A stretch of 64,000 nucleotides of DNA from Ferriphaselus sp. R-1 (GCF_000746095.1 NZ_JQKP01000001.1:401729-465728); one strand, 5' to 3'. Shown: positions 46,814 to 56,327, counted from the stretch's first letter. Notes: a model not told the origin generated them from the sequence alone. A program made the numbers and translations.

Positions 46814-49738
46814 TTGAACCAATTCAAATACACCGGGGAAGACTGGCAGCGCCTGGTTGCGATAGCGCTGCTCTATTTCGTTGCCGCCAGGGTCGGACTG
46901 CTGTTCGCCTTGATGGGTCACTCGGTGACGCTGTTCTGGATGCCATCAGGGATCGCGGTGGCGGCAGTGTTGCTCTACGGCAGCCGGATGTTGCCAGCGG
47001 TGTTCGTGGGGGCGCTGCTGGGGAATCTGGAGACGGGCTGGCTGGTCTCCGCCGAGATCTCTCTGGGGGCGACGCTGGAGGCTGCACTCGCCGTCTGGAT
47101 GTTGCATCGACTGAACTTCCGTATCGCATTGCAGGACAACCGGGACATCGTCCTGCTCTTGTTCGCGGCCACGGTCAGCCCGTTGCCCAGTGCGCTGAAC
47201 GGAATCCTCTGGCTGGACCTGAACGGGCTGATCTCGACGCGTGAAGTGGTACCCGCATTCGTGTATTGGTGGATGGGCGATACGGTGGGCATCATCATGT
47301 TCACCTCTCAGTTGCTGGCCTGGGCCAAGCACAAACCGATGCGCTGGACACCCGTGTTGCGGCGCGAGGCCGGGCTGCACATGCTGCTGCTGGTGCTGTT
47401 CAGTCTACTGGTGTTCAGCGATCTGTCGCGTTACCTGCTGGGCACGGTCGTAGGCCCCTTCATCCTCCTGCCGCTGATCGTGTGGGCCGCTCTGCGCTTC
47501 AATATGCGCCACACCATGATGTCTTCGTCGCTGGTGTTCCTGTTCTCCATTCTGGGCATGGTGTTCGAGCAAGGGGCCTTCTCGCCGGTCTCGCAGGAGA
47601 GCATCCGGGAGCTGTGGAGCTACAACCTGGTGATGGGGGTGACGGCACTGTTCCTGACGGCGTTCAACTACCAGCGCATCCAGGCCAGCGAGTCGCTGGA
47701 GCAGAGCGGAGCCAACTTGCGGCGGGCGCAGTCGGTGGCGAAGATGGGGAGCTGGACCCTGGACATACCCAATGACCGCCTGGAATGGTCAGAAGAGGCT
47801 TTCCGCATTTTCGGAGTGACACCGGGCCGGCCATTGGCGCTACAGGATTTCCTTGACTCCGTGTATCTGGAGGACATCGAACTGGTCGTCCATGCCTGGC
47901 AGTCGGCTCTGGAAGGGGCACCTTATGATGTCGAGCACCGGATATTGGTGCGTGGCGAGATCAAATGGGTGCACGAAACCGCCCAGATCGATTTCGGGGT
48001 CGACAAGAAGCCGCTCAGGGCCGTCGGCGTGGTGTACGACATCACCGAGCAACGGATGGTGGAAGAACGCCAGATCCTGGCCGCCCGGGTGTTCGAATGC
48101 AGCCGGGAAGCCATCGTCATCACGGATGCCAAGGCCCAGATCGTGGCGGTCAACCAGGCTTTTACCCGCATCACTGGCTACACGGCGGCCGAGGTGATGG
48201 GGCGCAACCCGAATCTGCTCTCCTCGGGCAAGCAGGACCGGAACTTCTACCGTGAGATGTGGGACGCCCTCATCAACACGGGGAACTGGGAAGGCGAGAT
48301 CTGGGACAGGGCCAAGAACGGTGAGCTGTATCCCAAATGGATGTCGATCAGTTCGGTCTGGAACAACGAGGGGGTGGTCACCCATTACGTTTCCATCGCC
48401 CGCGACATCAGCGACCGGATCAGGGCCGAGCAGGAGATCCAGCAACTGGCCTTCTTCGATGTGCTGACCGGCCTGCCCAACCGCACCTTGTTGCATGACC
48501 GGCTAGAGCAGATGTTCGCGGCTGCGCATCGCGACGGCGGCCATTTCGCCCTGCTGTTCATGGATCTGGACCGTTTCAAATACGTGAACGATTCGATGGG
48601 GCACACGGTCGGCGACAAGTTGTTGCAGGCTGTGGCCAAGCGTATCCAGGAATGCGTGCGCGAGGGCGATACGGTGGCCCGTCTGGGCGGAGACGAGTTC
48701 GTGGTGTTGCTGCGCGAAGCGGACAGTTCCGGCGCGACCAAGGTGTCGGAGAAACTCATCAAGTCCATCGGCGAGCCGTACCTCATCGATGGTGTCCAGA
48801 TCGCCACCCATGCCAGCATCGGTATCAGCCTGTATCCCGAAGATGCGCAGGACAGTGACACTCTGGTCAAGAATGCGGACGTGGCGATGTACCGCGCCAA
48901 GGAGGACGGGCGCAACAACTTCCAGTTCTTCGAACCGGAGATGAATTTCCGTGCCAATCGCATCTTCGGCATGGAGCGCGACCTGCATAACGCACTCGTC
49001 AAAGGTGAATTCGAGCTGCACTATCAGCCACAAGCCGACCTGACTTCCGGTGTCGTGTGCGGCGCGGAGGCGTTGATCCGCTGGAACCATCCCGAGCGTG
49101 GCCGCGTCTCGCCCGCCGAGTTCATCCCGGTGGCCGAGGAGACCGGCCAGATCGTGGCGCTGGGCGAGTGGGTGTTGCGCACCGCCTGCGCGCAACTGTC
49201 GCAGTGGCGGCGGCGCGGCTTGCCGGTGTTCCCGGTGGCGGTCAATCTGTCCATCCGCCAGTTGTTGCAGCCTTCGCTGATCGAGTTGGTGCGCGAGGTG
49301 TTGACCGAGAACCATCTGGAGCCCGGCGATCTGGAGCTGGAGATCACCGAAGGCATCATGATGGGCGATGCCAAGGCCGCGATGGAGTTCCTCACCAGGA
49401 TGCATGAGATGGGCATCCAGCTTTCCATCGATGACTTTGGTACCGGCTACTCCAGCTTGAACTATCTCAAGAACTTGCCGGTGAACAAGCTGAAGGTCGA
49501 TCAGTCGTTCGTGCGCGACATCGAGGTCGACAGCAGCGATGCGGCCATCGTGCGCTCCATCATCAGCCTCGGGCATCGTCTCGATCTGCGCGTCATCGCC
49601 GAAGGCGTGGAGACGCTGGCCGAACTGGATTTCCTGCGCATGCGTGGCTGTGACGAGATCCAGGGGTATTACTTCAGCCGTCCCTTGCCCGCCGATGAGT
49701 TCGAGCGTTTCATCCGCAGCGATCCACGGCTGGGCTAG
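46814..49738 (+). CDS. MASE1-PAS-PAS-GGDEF-EAL cyclic-di-GMP protein
   Basis: A sensor of about 974 residues. Eight hydrophobic segments up to about residue 290 make a MASE1-type membrane domain, with LFWMPSGIAVAAVLLYG as a conserved part. Two PAS domains follow (about 310-430 and 440-560; the second has AIVITDAKAQIVAVNQAF). The GGDEF signature is at 625-629, with the RxxD site REGD five residues before it. EAL is at 752-754 with DDFGTGYSSLNYL and EGVE. Both enzymes look intact. I chose a TTG preceded by GGAG; a TTG at 46721 is in frame but overlaps the pntB terminator. Confidence 0.88.
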   Translation: MNQFKYTGEDWQRLVAIALLYFVAARVGLLFALMGHSVTLFWMPSGIAVAAVLLYGSRMLPAVFVGALLGNLETGWLVSAEISLGATLEAALAVWMLHRLNFRIALQDNRDIVLLLFAATVSPLPSALNGILWLDLNGLISTREVVPAFVYWWMGDTVGIIMFTSQLLAWAKHKPMRWTPVLRREAGLHMLLLVLFSLLVFSDLSRYLLGTVVGPFILLPLIVWAALRFNMRHTMMSSSLVFLFSILGMVFEQGAFSPVSQESIRELWSYNLVMGVTALFLTAFNYQRIQASESLEQSGANLRRAQSVAKMGSWTLDIPNDRLEWSEEAFRIFGVTPGRPLALQDFLDSVYLEDIELVVHAWQSALEGAPYDVEHRILVRGEIKWVHETAQIDFGVDKKPLRAVGVVYDITEQRMVEERQILAARVFECSREAIVITDAKAQIVAVNQAFTRITGYTAAEVMGRNPNLLSSGKQDRNFYREMWDALINTGNWEGEIWDRAKNGELYPKWMSISSVWNNEGVVTHYVSIARDISDRIRAEQEIQQLAFFDVLTGLPNRTLLHDRLEQMFAAAHRDGGHFALLFMDLDRFKYVNDSMGHTVGDKLLQAVAKRIQECVREGDTVARLGGDEFVVLLREADSSGATKVSEKLIKSIGEPYLIDGVQIATHASIGISLYPEDAQDSDTLVKNADVAMYRAKEDGRNNFQFFEPEMNFRANRIFGMERDLHNALVKGEFELHYQPQADLTSGVVCGAEALIRWNHPERGRVSPAEFIPVAEETGQIVALGEWVLRTACAQLSQWRRRGLPVFPVAVNLSIRQLLQPSLIELVREVLTENHLEPGDLELEITEGIMMGDAKAAMEFLTRMHEMGIQLSIDDFGTGYSSLNYLKNLPVNKLKVDQSFVRDIEVDSSDAAIVRSIISLGHRLDLRVIAEGVETLAELDFLRMRGCDEIQGYYFSRPLPADEFERFIRSDPRLG

Positions 49739-49750
49739 CACGATCCGCAC

Positions 49751-50317
49751 ATGAGCAAGGCATTCACCAAAGAGTCCGACGGAGACGAGGACGACGAGCT
49801 GCCTCCGTCGTTGAAATTACCGGCGGGCACCAAGAACTACATCACGCCGGCAGGATTCCAGCGCTTGCAGGATGAGCTGGAGCAATTGTGGAAGCGCGAA
49901 CGGCCCGAGCTGGTGAAGACCATCACCTGGGCCGCATCCAATGGTGACCGTTCCGAGAACGGCGACTACATCTACGGCAAGAAGCGGCTGCGTGAGATCG
50001 ACCGGCGGGTGCGCTTCCTGCGCAAGCGACTGGAGAACGCCCATGTGGTAGACCCTGCTACGCGCGGCGACTGCGACCAGGTGTTCTTCGGCGCGACGGT
50101 GACAGTGGAGCGCGGCGATGGCCGTGAAGCCACTTACAGCATCGTCGGTGTGGACGAGGCGAACGCCGGGTGCGGTTTGGTGAGCTGGGTCTCGCCGCTG
50201 GCGCGGGCGCTGATCAAGGCCCGCGTGGACGACAGTGTGCGGCTGCAGGTGCCTGACGGCTGGGAAGAGATCGTCGTGCTGGACGTGGTGTACCGCGCGA
50301 TCAGTTTGAGCGACTGA
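49751..50317 (+). CDS. greB: Transcript cleavage factor GreB
   Basis: Rescues backtracked RNA polymerase by stimulating transcript cleavage. The coiled-coil tip with acidic residues is in SNGDRSENGDYIYGKKRLREID, which is characteristic of GreB over GreA. The C-terminal FKBP-like domain (VSWVSPLARALIKARVDD) follows. At 188 residues it has an acidic N-terminal extension of about 27 residues (KESDGDEDDELPPS) that standard GreB lacks. It ends 17 bases inside the facing DUF4149 gene. Confidence 0.94.
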   Translation: MSKAFTKESDGDEDDELPPSLKLPAGTKNYITPAGFQRLQDELEQLWKRERPELVKTITWAASNGDRSENGDYIYGKKRLREIDRRVRFLRKRLENAHVVDPATRGDCDQVFFGATVTVERGDGREATYSIVGVDEANAGCGLVSWVSPLARALIKARVDDSVRLQVPDGWEEIVVLDVVYRAISLSD

Positions 50318-50762
50318 CCGGTTTCGCCAGCACCAGCCAGGCCCCGAGCACGCTTTGCAGCAGGTACAGCAGGCTGGAGATGCCGTGCAGCAGGCCGAAC
50401 CGGCCCGCGAGCGGGCTCTTCATCACTTCCAGCGGCAGCGCTTGTGCCTTCAGTGCGTTCATCGCCGGTTGCAAGCCGAAATGTGTGACCAGTGTCAGTG
50501 CCAGCAAGGCCAATACCAGCCGGAACGCGGTCTGCCGCCAGGCCGCCGCGCCCGCTGTCACCAGCCAGTACCCCGTCAGATAGCCGCCGCAGGCCATCCC
50601 CAGCCACGCCACCCGGCCAAACATCTCGCCCGCCAGCATGCCCGCCAGTTGCCGGTCCGGCTGTGCATGGAACAGCACCGGCACGGCTAGATAGCCGATG
50701 CTCCAGAGTCCGCCGACCCAGGCAGCGATGAGGAGTGGAACGAGTCGGGCGGATTTGCTCAT
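50301..50762 (-). CDS. DUF4149 membrane protein
   Basis: A 153-residue inner-membrane protein with four hydrophobic segments. LLIAAWVGGLWSIGYLAVPVLF at the start and THFGLQPAMNALKAQALP in the loop before the last helices match DUF4149. The function is unknown. It overlaps greB tail to tail by 17 bases, a placement seen in related genomes. Confidence 0.85.
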   Translation of the reverse strand: MSKSARLVPLLIAAWVGGLWSIGYLAVPVLFHAQPDRQLAGMLAGEMFGRVAWLGMACGGYLTGYWLVTAGAAAWRQTAFRLVLALLALTLVTHFGLQPAMNALKAQALPLEVMKSPLAGRFGLLHGISSLLYLLQSVLGAWLVLAKPVSRSN

Positions 50763-50816
50763 GATGGGCTCGGATAGTTTGCGATAGGGCGCGATTGTAC
50801 GGATTCCGGCGCAGGA

Positions 50817-53231
50817 TTACTCGTGCCAATAGCGCCGGTGCGTGTGTCGCCAGCGTTCGACGGTGACCTGCCGGGCATCCATCTCCGCCAGTACGGCACC
50901 GTCTTCGTCCGAGCGCAGCAGCGTGCTGCCCATCATGCGGTAGCGTTCGACGACCTCGTCCTTGGGATGCCCGAAGCGATTGCGATAGCCGACCGTGAAC
51001 ACTGTGTAGTCGGGCTGGGTGGCGGCGACGAACTCTTCGTGCGACGAGCTTTTGCTGCCGTGGTGCGGGGCGACCAGCAGGGTGGCGGCCAAGTCGTCGG
51101 CGTGGGTTTGCAGCAAGCGCTCCTCCGAGTTCTTCTCGATGTCGCCCGCCAGCAGCACACTGTGCGTCCCGGTGCGGATGCGCAACACGCAGCTCTGGTC
51201 GTTGTCGTGCGCTTTCCTGCCGGGAGGCGCGTCGGCAGCCGGATGCAGGAACCCGAACTCGATGCCATCCCAGACCCAGTGTTGGCCGTCGGCGCAGCGG
51301 GTATGCCTGATCGAGTGCAGCAAGGGGTGGTTTTCCGGCAGCGATGAGGCGACCTCGGCGACCGGCATGGCCTGCATCACCGAGGCAGCGCCGCCGGTGT
51401 GGTCGATGTCGTCGTGGCTGAGCACCAGGCGGTCGAGCCGGCTGATGCCCAGCGCCCGCAGGGTGGGTACGAGGATGCGGTTGCCGCTGTCGGCCTCACC
51501 GGAGTAATCCGGACCACTGTCGTAGAGCAGGGCGTGACCGTGAGTCTGTACCGCGACCGCCGTGCCCTGCCCGACATCGAACACGAGTACGTTCAAGGTG
51601 CCCGGCTCAGGTAGCGCGGGATGGGTCAGGAACAGGGGGAGCAGCATCAGCAGCCCCAGCCAGCGTGAAGGGAAGCCTCGCGGCAGCAGGGCCCACAGTG
51701 CTCCGGCTAAGCCGAGTATGACCGCCCAGTGCGGTGGCGCATGCTGTATCCATATCGCCGCAGGCAGCTCGGCCAGTCGGGACAGTGCCTCGCCCAGCGT
51801 CGCCATCACCCGGTGCGCCGCCCACAAGGGACCGTCGAACGGCAACACCGCACCTGCTAGGGTAAGCGGCACGACGATCAAGCTCACGAGCGGAATGGCA
51901 CAGGCATTGGCTAGGGGCGACACCAGGGAGACTTGCTGGAACAGCGCGAGCAGGGCAGGGATGAGCCCGATCAGTAGCGCCCACTGTACACGGCCATATT
52001 CGCGCAGTGTGCGCAGCAGCCGGGCCAGCCTGGTGTCGGGGTGGCGCAGCTCCAGACGGTTCGTCGTGACATACAGGATCAGGCCGACTGCGCCGAACGA
52101 GAGCCAGAACCCCGGTGCCAGTACGGCCCATGGGTCAGCCAGCAGCACCGCCCACAGTGCCGCTGCCAACAGTTGCGACGGGGCGACGTTGCGCGAAGTC
52201 AGCAGTGCCGTCGCAACTGCCGCCAGCATGTACACCGTGCGCTGAGCCGGTACGGCGAAGCCGGAGAGCAGGGCATAGGCCAGCGCCGCCAGCAATCCAG
52301 CGACAGTTGCGGCCTTGCGTGCCGGGAAGTGCAGGGTGAGCCGACGACTGCGCCGCCACAGCTGATACACGACGCTGAAGGCGAGTCCGCCCAACATGGT
52401 GATGTGCAGCCCGGAGATGGACATCAGATGATTCACGCCGGTGCGGGTGAACACCTGCCACTGTGCGGCGGGAATGCTGTCCTGATCACCGATGGCGAGT
52501 GCGATGAGTACGCCGAGGTAGGGGGCGGCAACTGGCGCGGGGCGGCCAGCCAGATCGGGGCAGTTCGCTGCGCCGCAAGACGGCGGCTGCCCTAGACGCT
52601 CGAAGCGGTATCGTATGTTTTCGCGCCAGCGCTCGATCCGGTAGCCCCAGCCCGGGGCCAGTTCCGCCACGCGCATGTTCGTGCCTTTGCGGTAGACGTA
52701 GCCGGTGGCCCGTAGCCCGCGTTCCAGCAGCCAGCTTGCGTAGTCGAAACCGTAAGGGTTGGCGCTGCCATGCGGGCGTTTGAGGCGTACCGTCAGTTGC
52801 CAGCGTGCTCCGGCGTGCAGGTCCAGCGGTTCGTCCTGAGCGGAGTCGTAGGTGGCGAGTTGGAGGCGTGCGGGCAGAGTCGCGCCGAGTGTCAGCACCT
52901 GCTCGACATCGAACACGAACCGCCAGCCGCGCTCGTGCCGATGAGGAAGCTCCGAGATCACGCCGACCACTTCGATGTCGCGCCCTTGCCAGTCGGCGGG
53001 TAGGGCCTGGTCCAGGCGATGCGCAGCGAACAGGGCGGCGTGGAACACTCCCAGCGAGCAGGCTAGAGCGGCCATCAGCGGCCAGCGCAGGAAGCGTTGC
53101 CACCCCGCACGCGGCAACAGCCAGGCCGGGGCCAGTGCCGCTGCCAGCCAGCCGACCAGCGGCTCCGGCAAGGTCGCCTGTTGCTGTAGCCACCAGACTC
53201 CGGCGGCGAAGAAAAGTGTGAAGGGAATCAT
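50817..53231 (-). CDS. comEC: DNA internalization channel protein ComEC/Rec2
   Basis: Inner-membrane channel for single-stranded DNA in natural transformation, about 804 residues. Order: N-terminal DUF4131 with an OB-fold (IEVVGVISELPHRHERGW, near 85), a Competence domain of several transmembrane helices (SISGLHITMLGGLAF), and a C-terminal metallo-beta-lactamase domain with the metal motif SHDDIDHTGG and VAPHHGSKSS. All three domains are complete. I chose the ATG that begins MIPFTLFFAAGVWW. It is preceded on the same strand by a TonB-like gene and a winged-helix operon and may be read from the same promoter. Confidence 0.93.
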   Translation of the reverse strand: MIPFTLFFAAGVWWLQQQATLPEPLVGWLAAALAPAWLLPRAGWQRFLRWPLMAALACSLGVFHAALFAAHRLDQALPADWQGRDIEVVGVISELPHRHERGWRFVFDVEQVLTLGATLPARLQLATYDSAQDEPLDLHAGARWQLTVRLKRPHGSANPYGFDYASWLLERGLRATGYVYRKGTNMRVAELAPGWGYRIERWRENIRYRFERLGQPPSCGAANCPDLAGRPAPVAAPYLGVLIALAIGDQDSIPAAQWQVFTRTGVNHLMSISGLHITMLGGLAFSVVYQLWRRSRRLTLHFPARKAATVAGLLAALAYALLSGFAVPAQRTVYMLAAVATALLTSRNVAPSQLLAAALWAVLLADPWAVLAPGFWLSFGAVGLILYVTTNRLELRHPDTRLARLLRTLREYGRVQWALLIGLIPALLALFQQVSLVSPLANACAIPLVSLIVVPLTLAGAVLPFDGPLWAAHRVMATLGEALSRLAELPAAIWIQHAPPHWAVILGLAGALWALLPRGFPSRWLGLLMLLPLFLTHPALPEPGTLNVLVFDVGQGTAVAVQTHGHALLYDSGPDYSGEADSGNRILVPTLRALGISRLDRLVLSHDDIDHTGGAASVMQAMPVAEVASSLPENHPLLHSIRHTRCADGQHWVWDGIEFGFLHPAADAPPGRKAHDNDQSCVLRIRTGTHSVLLAGDIEKNSEERLLQTHADDLAATLLVAPHHGSKSSSHEEFVAATQPDYTVFTVGYRNRFGHPKDEVVERYRMMGSTLLRSDEDGAVLAEMDARQVTVERWRHTHRRYWHE

Positions 53232-53290
53232 GTGCGTAGCGTAGCGCTGAATGCACGCGAAGGTAAGGGCGGGTTGGAAAGATCGTGCGC

Positions 53291-53845
53291 TCAGGGGCAG
53301 GTGGTGGGGATGCCGTACAGGCCGGACAGATCGCGGGCAAAGGCCGGTGGGGGTTGATAGCACAGGCTACGGCCTGACTCGGTGGTGATCTTGAGCAGAC
53401 CGTTGGCCAGTCGGCTTTCGCTATGCGGTTGTTGCAGGGCACGCATCAGTTCGGCCAGCGGTGTGTGTTCCTGTGCCTGCTGCGTGTGCTCGGCCTCACG
53501 GGCCGCTTCGAGCACGGCAGCGTGGCTAGTCTCACGCCAGTCGGTGGCCGCGCGCAGCGGGACGGGGGGAGCAGGCGCAGGCGAGGTGGTCGTGATGGCC
53601 GGGCGATGGCGAGCAGCAGGGGCGGTCAGCACCGTCTCGGTCCGGGCAGATGTCGGGCGGGGCGGTAGCCAGGCTTGCGGTTCGGGCGCGCTGAGGTGGA
53701 CTTCCAGCGGACGCGGCAGGGCTGGCGGCGCGGCGCGCATTGGCGGCAGCCAACTCAGAACGGCGAGATGGAACAGCGCCGCTGCTGCGATGAAAAGTGG
53801 CAGCGGCGGTGGCCGCGATGCGGCGGGGAAGGCGCTGGCCGCCAT
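53291..53845 (-). CDS. Proline-rich single-span membrane protein (TonB-like architecture)
   Basis: A 184-residue protein with one transmembrane helix near residues 15-33 (LPLFIAAAALFHLAVLSWL). A long proline/alanine-rich stretch (about 35-100) follows, then a helical part and a C-terminal segment with two cysteines (SLCYQPP, PTTCP). The layout is that of TonB-like or periplasm-spanning proteins, but I see no TonB C-terminal motif. It lies ten bases downstream of the winged-helix regulator gene and 59 bases before comEC. Function unknown. Confidence 0.75.
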   Translation of the reverse strand: MAASAFPAASRPPPLPLFIAAAALFHLAVLSWLPPMRAAPPALPRPLEVHLSAPEPQAWLPPRPTSARTETVLTAPAARHRPAITTTSPAPAPPVPLRAATDWRETSHAAVLEAAREAEHTQQAQEHTPLAELMRALQQPHSESRLANGLLKITTESGRSLCYQPPPAFARDLSGLYGIPTTCP

Positions 53846-53855
53846 CAGCGTGCGC

Positions 53856-54182
53856 TCAGGTTGGGACGGTCGCCTGCCAGTTCGCTGCGGGTGCGCCCTG
53901 ATCGAAAGTCAGCAGGCGTTGCAGCGCGGCGACGTAGTCGCGCAAGGCCTGCTGGCCGATCACGGTGAGCGCGTAGTACGACTGCGGGCGCACGCCGCCG
54001 CTTTCCTTGCGCACGCTGATGTAGTCGGCGGCGATCAGCTTCTTCAGATGCGAATCCAGATTGCCGTCGGATACGTCGAGCTGGCGCCTCAGGTCGGTGA
54101 AGGTCGCCTCGCCCGCGCCCGCCAGATAGGCGGCGAGCTGGGTGCGCAGCGGCTGGTGCAGCAGGGGGTCGAGAGCGTCCAT
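53856..54182 (-). CDS. Winged-helix transcriptional regulator (ArsR/MarR-like, HTH_34 type)
   Basis: A 108-residue DNA-binding protein. The helix-turn-helix is TFTDLRRQLDVSDGNLDSHL followed by KKLIAADYISVRK, and the wing and dimerisation helix are SYYALTVIGQQALRDYVAAL. No metal-binding cysteines are seen. Its start overlaps the lipoprotein stop by one base, so it is translated from the same message. It is the best candidate to bind the two operators at the head of this operon, which would make the operon self-regulated. Confidence 0.88.
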   Translation of the reverse strand: MDALDPLLHQPLRTQLAAYLAGAGEATFTDLRRQLDVSDGNLDSHLKKLIAADYISVRKESGGVRPQSYYALTVIGQQALRDYVAALQRLLTFDQGAPAANWQATVPT

Positions 54183-54583
54183 CAGTTTGCCTGCTTCGGG
54201 TTGAGTGTCATGTGCAGCAGCCCGGCCTTGCTGCCATCCTTTTGCGGGATCTGCAGTTCCAGCTTGGTTTCAATCAGCTCGTTGGCGGGCTGCCAAGTCT
54301 TGCCGTCCAGGCTGGCATGGCGACGAAACACGAAAATCTCATGCTTGAGCACGACGTGCAGGGTGGATGTGGCGCTTTGCTCGAACAGGACGCCGTCCAC
54401 CACGGTGGAGATCGGCAGCGGCACACCCGCCGGGTAGTGCAGGATGTAGTTGTCGCCTGCAGGTAGCGGCTGGCCGAACTCGATGCGCGGCGCTTGCGCC
54501 AGTTCGTTGGTGCTGGGCGGGGTCAGTCCGGCGCAGGCAGATAGGCTGGCGGCAAGCAGGGTGAGCAGCAGGGCGTTCTTCAT
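54182..54583 (-). CDS. Predicted lipoprotein of unknown function
   Basis: A 133-residue lipoprotein with signal MKNALLLTLLAASLSAC (lipobox LSAC, cysteine at residue 17). The mature part is beta-rich (GDNYILHYPAGVPLPISTVV, ETKLELQIPQKDG). The membrane protein encoded just upstream ends in a similar beta-rich region with a comparable phrase on inner strands, so the two may act together. Family not recognised. Confidence 0.78.
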   Translation of the reverse strand: MKNALLLTLLAASLSACAGLTPPSTNELAQAPRIEFGQPLPAGDNYILHYPAGVPLPISTVVDGVLFEQSATSTLHVVLKHEIFVFRRHASLDGKTWQPANELIETKLELQIPQKDGSKAGLLHMTLNPKQAN

Positions 54584-54598
54584 GGGGTTCTCCTGATG

Positions 54599-55636
54599 TT
54601 AACGGGGGTGATGGGTCTCGACGATAAGACTGGTGCGCACTTGTGGGCCACCCTGCGGGCTGATCTCGGCTTTCAGCCAGGGGATGCTGATCCAGCGCGT
54701 TTCACGCGCCAGCGCCCAATCCTCGCCGGGTCGTCGCCAGTCGCCAGTGGGCTGGCCATTTTGCATGGCGAGCTCCAGCGGCTGGGCCAGTACCAGCGGC
54801 AGTACCGATTCCGCGCTGGGTTGGAAGATGTCGCCGGATACTTCGACCTTTACCGGAATGCGGCTGCCAGCGGGCAGATTGACGATCTGGTTGGCGGCGG
54901 GATGCCGGCGGAATTCCTCCACAGATACGACGGGGAGCGGCGGCGGTTTGTGGGCGTTGGCCGCCCGTTGCGCCAGCAGCGGCGGCATCAGCACGCACAG
55001 CAACCAGCCCAGTGCCTGCGCCAGGCGCAACCAGGCCGGGCGCTGTTTGCCGCCATCCAGCAGCCAGGCCAGCAGCGGCAAGCCGAGGCCGAGGGTGGAG
55101 GCGGCGACGTATTGGGTGTCGGTGTAGCTGAGGCGGAAGGCCAGCATGGCGATGCCGATGGCGATGATGAAGCCGCCGACCCATTCCACCAGTTCTTCCG
55201 AGAACAGGCCGTGCACGTATAGCCCCAGCCCGATCAACACCAGCCAGGCGGCGAACACCATGTAGCCGCCGCCGTAGAAAAACATGGCGAAAGTCATCAG
55301 CGCGCCCAGCCCCATCAGCAGCCACCACACTTTGAGCACTTGGCGGTGGATGAACGACCAAGCCTCGTCGCGCGCCTGTTTGACGCGGCGGGTGAGCTGC
55401 CAGTCGAGCAGGCTGACACCCGCCAGTGTGACGACGAGCAGTGCTAGCCAGGCCAAGGCGCGCTGGTTCAGGTCGGGGAGTTGCTCCGGTGTCAGGATGT
55501 GATCGCTGCCGAGGATCAGCCCGCCGCAGGCGAGGCCCCACAGCACCAGGCTGTGGCGCTCGATGCGCAGGCTGCGCCTTCCGGCGGACAGCATGGAATG
55601 GATGGCATCAAGTTGCCGGGCTGCGGTGTGGGGCAT
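54599..55636 (-). CDS. Multi-pass membrane protein with a C-terminal soluble domain
   Basis: A 345-residue protein, first gene of the twin-operator operon. A short basic N-terminus is followed by seven to eight transmembrane helices up to about residue 225, including MGLGALMTFAMFFYGGGY. A beta-rich soluble domain covers 240-345 (VEVSGDIFQPSAESVLPLVL). I do not recognise a named family. It sits directly behind the promoter with two operators and ahead of a lipoprotein and a winged-helix regulator, a layout typical of a small regulated envelope system. Confidence 0.78.
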   Translation of the reverse strand: MPHTAARQLDAIHSMLSAGRRSLRIERHSLVLWGLACGGLILGSDHILTPEQLPDLNQRALAWLALLVVTLAGVSLLDWQLTRRVKQARDEAWSFIHRQVLKVWWLLMGLGALMTFAMFFYGGGYMVFAAWLVLIGLGLYVHGLFSEELVEWVGGFIIAIGIAMLAFRLSYTDTQYVAASTLGLGLPLLAWLLDGGKQRPAWLRLAQALGWLLCVLMPPLLAQRAANAHKPPPLPVVSVEEFRRHPAANQIVNLPAGSRIPVKVEVSGDIFQPSAESVLPLVLAQPLELAMQNGQPTGDWRRPGEDWALARETRWISIPWLKAEISPQGGPQVRTSLIVETHHPR

Positions 55637-55654
55637 GGGGACTCCGTTTGATTA

Positions 55655-55697
55655 CTCTGTGATGCAGAGTTTATTGCTCTGTAATGCAGAGTGTCAA
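55655..55697 (-). promoter_or_regulatory. Promoter with two palindromic operators (CTCTG-N5-CAGAG)
   Basis: Read on the minus strand, a perfect -35 TTGACA (55692-55697) is followed after 18 bases by TAAACT (55668-55673). One palindrome, CTCTG-N5-CAGAG at 55677-55691, fills the spacer between these elements. A second, at 55655-55669, covers the start-site region. Their centres are 22 bases apart, two helical turns, so two dimers would sit on the same DNA face. The layout is that of a repressed promoter. Confidence 0.8.
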
Positions 55698-55742
55698 CCG
55701 CATCGCACCAGACCAGACCTTGCACCCTGCTAGAATGCGACC

Positions 55743-56291
55743 ATGCGTAAAGCCATCCGCTCCCGTTTGCCGAGTTACGACAGCCTGCTGGCCAATCGCT
55801 GGTTGCGCCCGCTGGCTACCTGGCTGCACTACCCGAACCTGTGGAACATCAACCGTCGCTCGGTGGCGGGCGGCGTGGCGGCAGGGCTGTTCTGCGGCTT
55901 GATCCCAGGCCCGGTGCAGATGCTTTGCGCGGCATCGCTGGCCATCCTGTTTCGGGTCAATCTGCCGGTTGCCTTGCTCGCCACGCTCTACACCAACCCG
56001 CTCACCATCGTACCGCTCTATGTGGTGGCATACGAATACGGTGCCTGGGCCATAGGGCAGGGCGGTGAGGCCGCTGCCCCCTCTGTCGTGTTGCCGGAGA
56101 TGCACTGGCATGACTGGAATGTGGCCGTGATGGATTGGATGGCCCTGCTGGGGCGCCCATTCCTGATCGGCCTGCCCTTGTTGGCGCTGACCCTGGCCTT
56201 GTTCGGCTACGTGGGTGTGCGCATGCTGTGGCGCATCCGGGTGATCTATGTCTGGCGCAAGCGGGTTCGTTTCGCCGGCAAAGTTCCGTAG
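55743..56291 (+). CDS. DUF2062 membrane protein
   Basis: A 182-residue protein with three to four hydrophobic segments. The conserved DUF2062 core is VAGGVAAGLFCGLIPGPVQM followed by LLATLYTNPLTIVPLY. The C-terminus is basic (VWRKRVRFAGK). The function is unknown. It is divergent from the twin-operator operon, so its promoter must be close to the operators. Confidence 0.88.
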   Translation: MRKAIRSRLPSYDSLLANRWLRPLATWLHYPNLWNINRRSVAGGVAAGLFCGLIPGPVQMLCAASLAILFRVNLPVALLATLYTNPLTIVPLYVVAYEYGAWAIGQGGEAAAPSVVLPEMHWHDWNVAVMDWMALLGRPFLIGLPLLALTLALFGYVGVRMLWRIRVIYVWRKRVRFAGKVP

Positions 56292-56327
56292 AATGCGCAC
56301 TGGCCGATTTTGATGAGGAGACGGACG

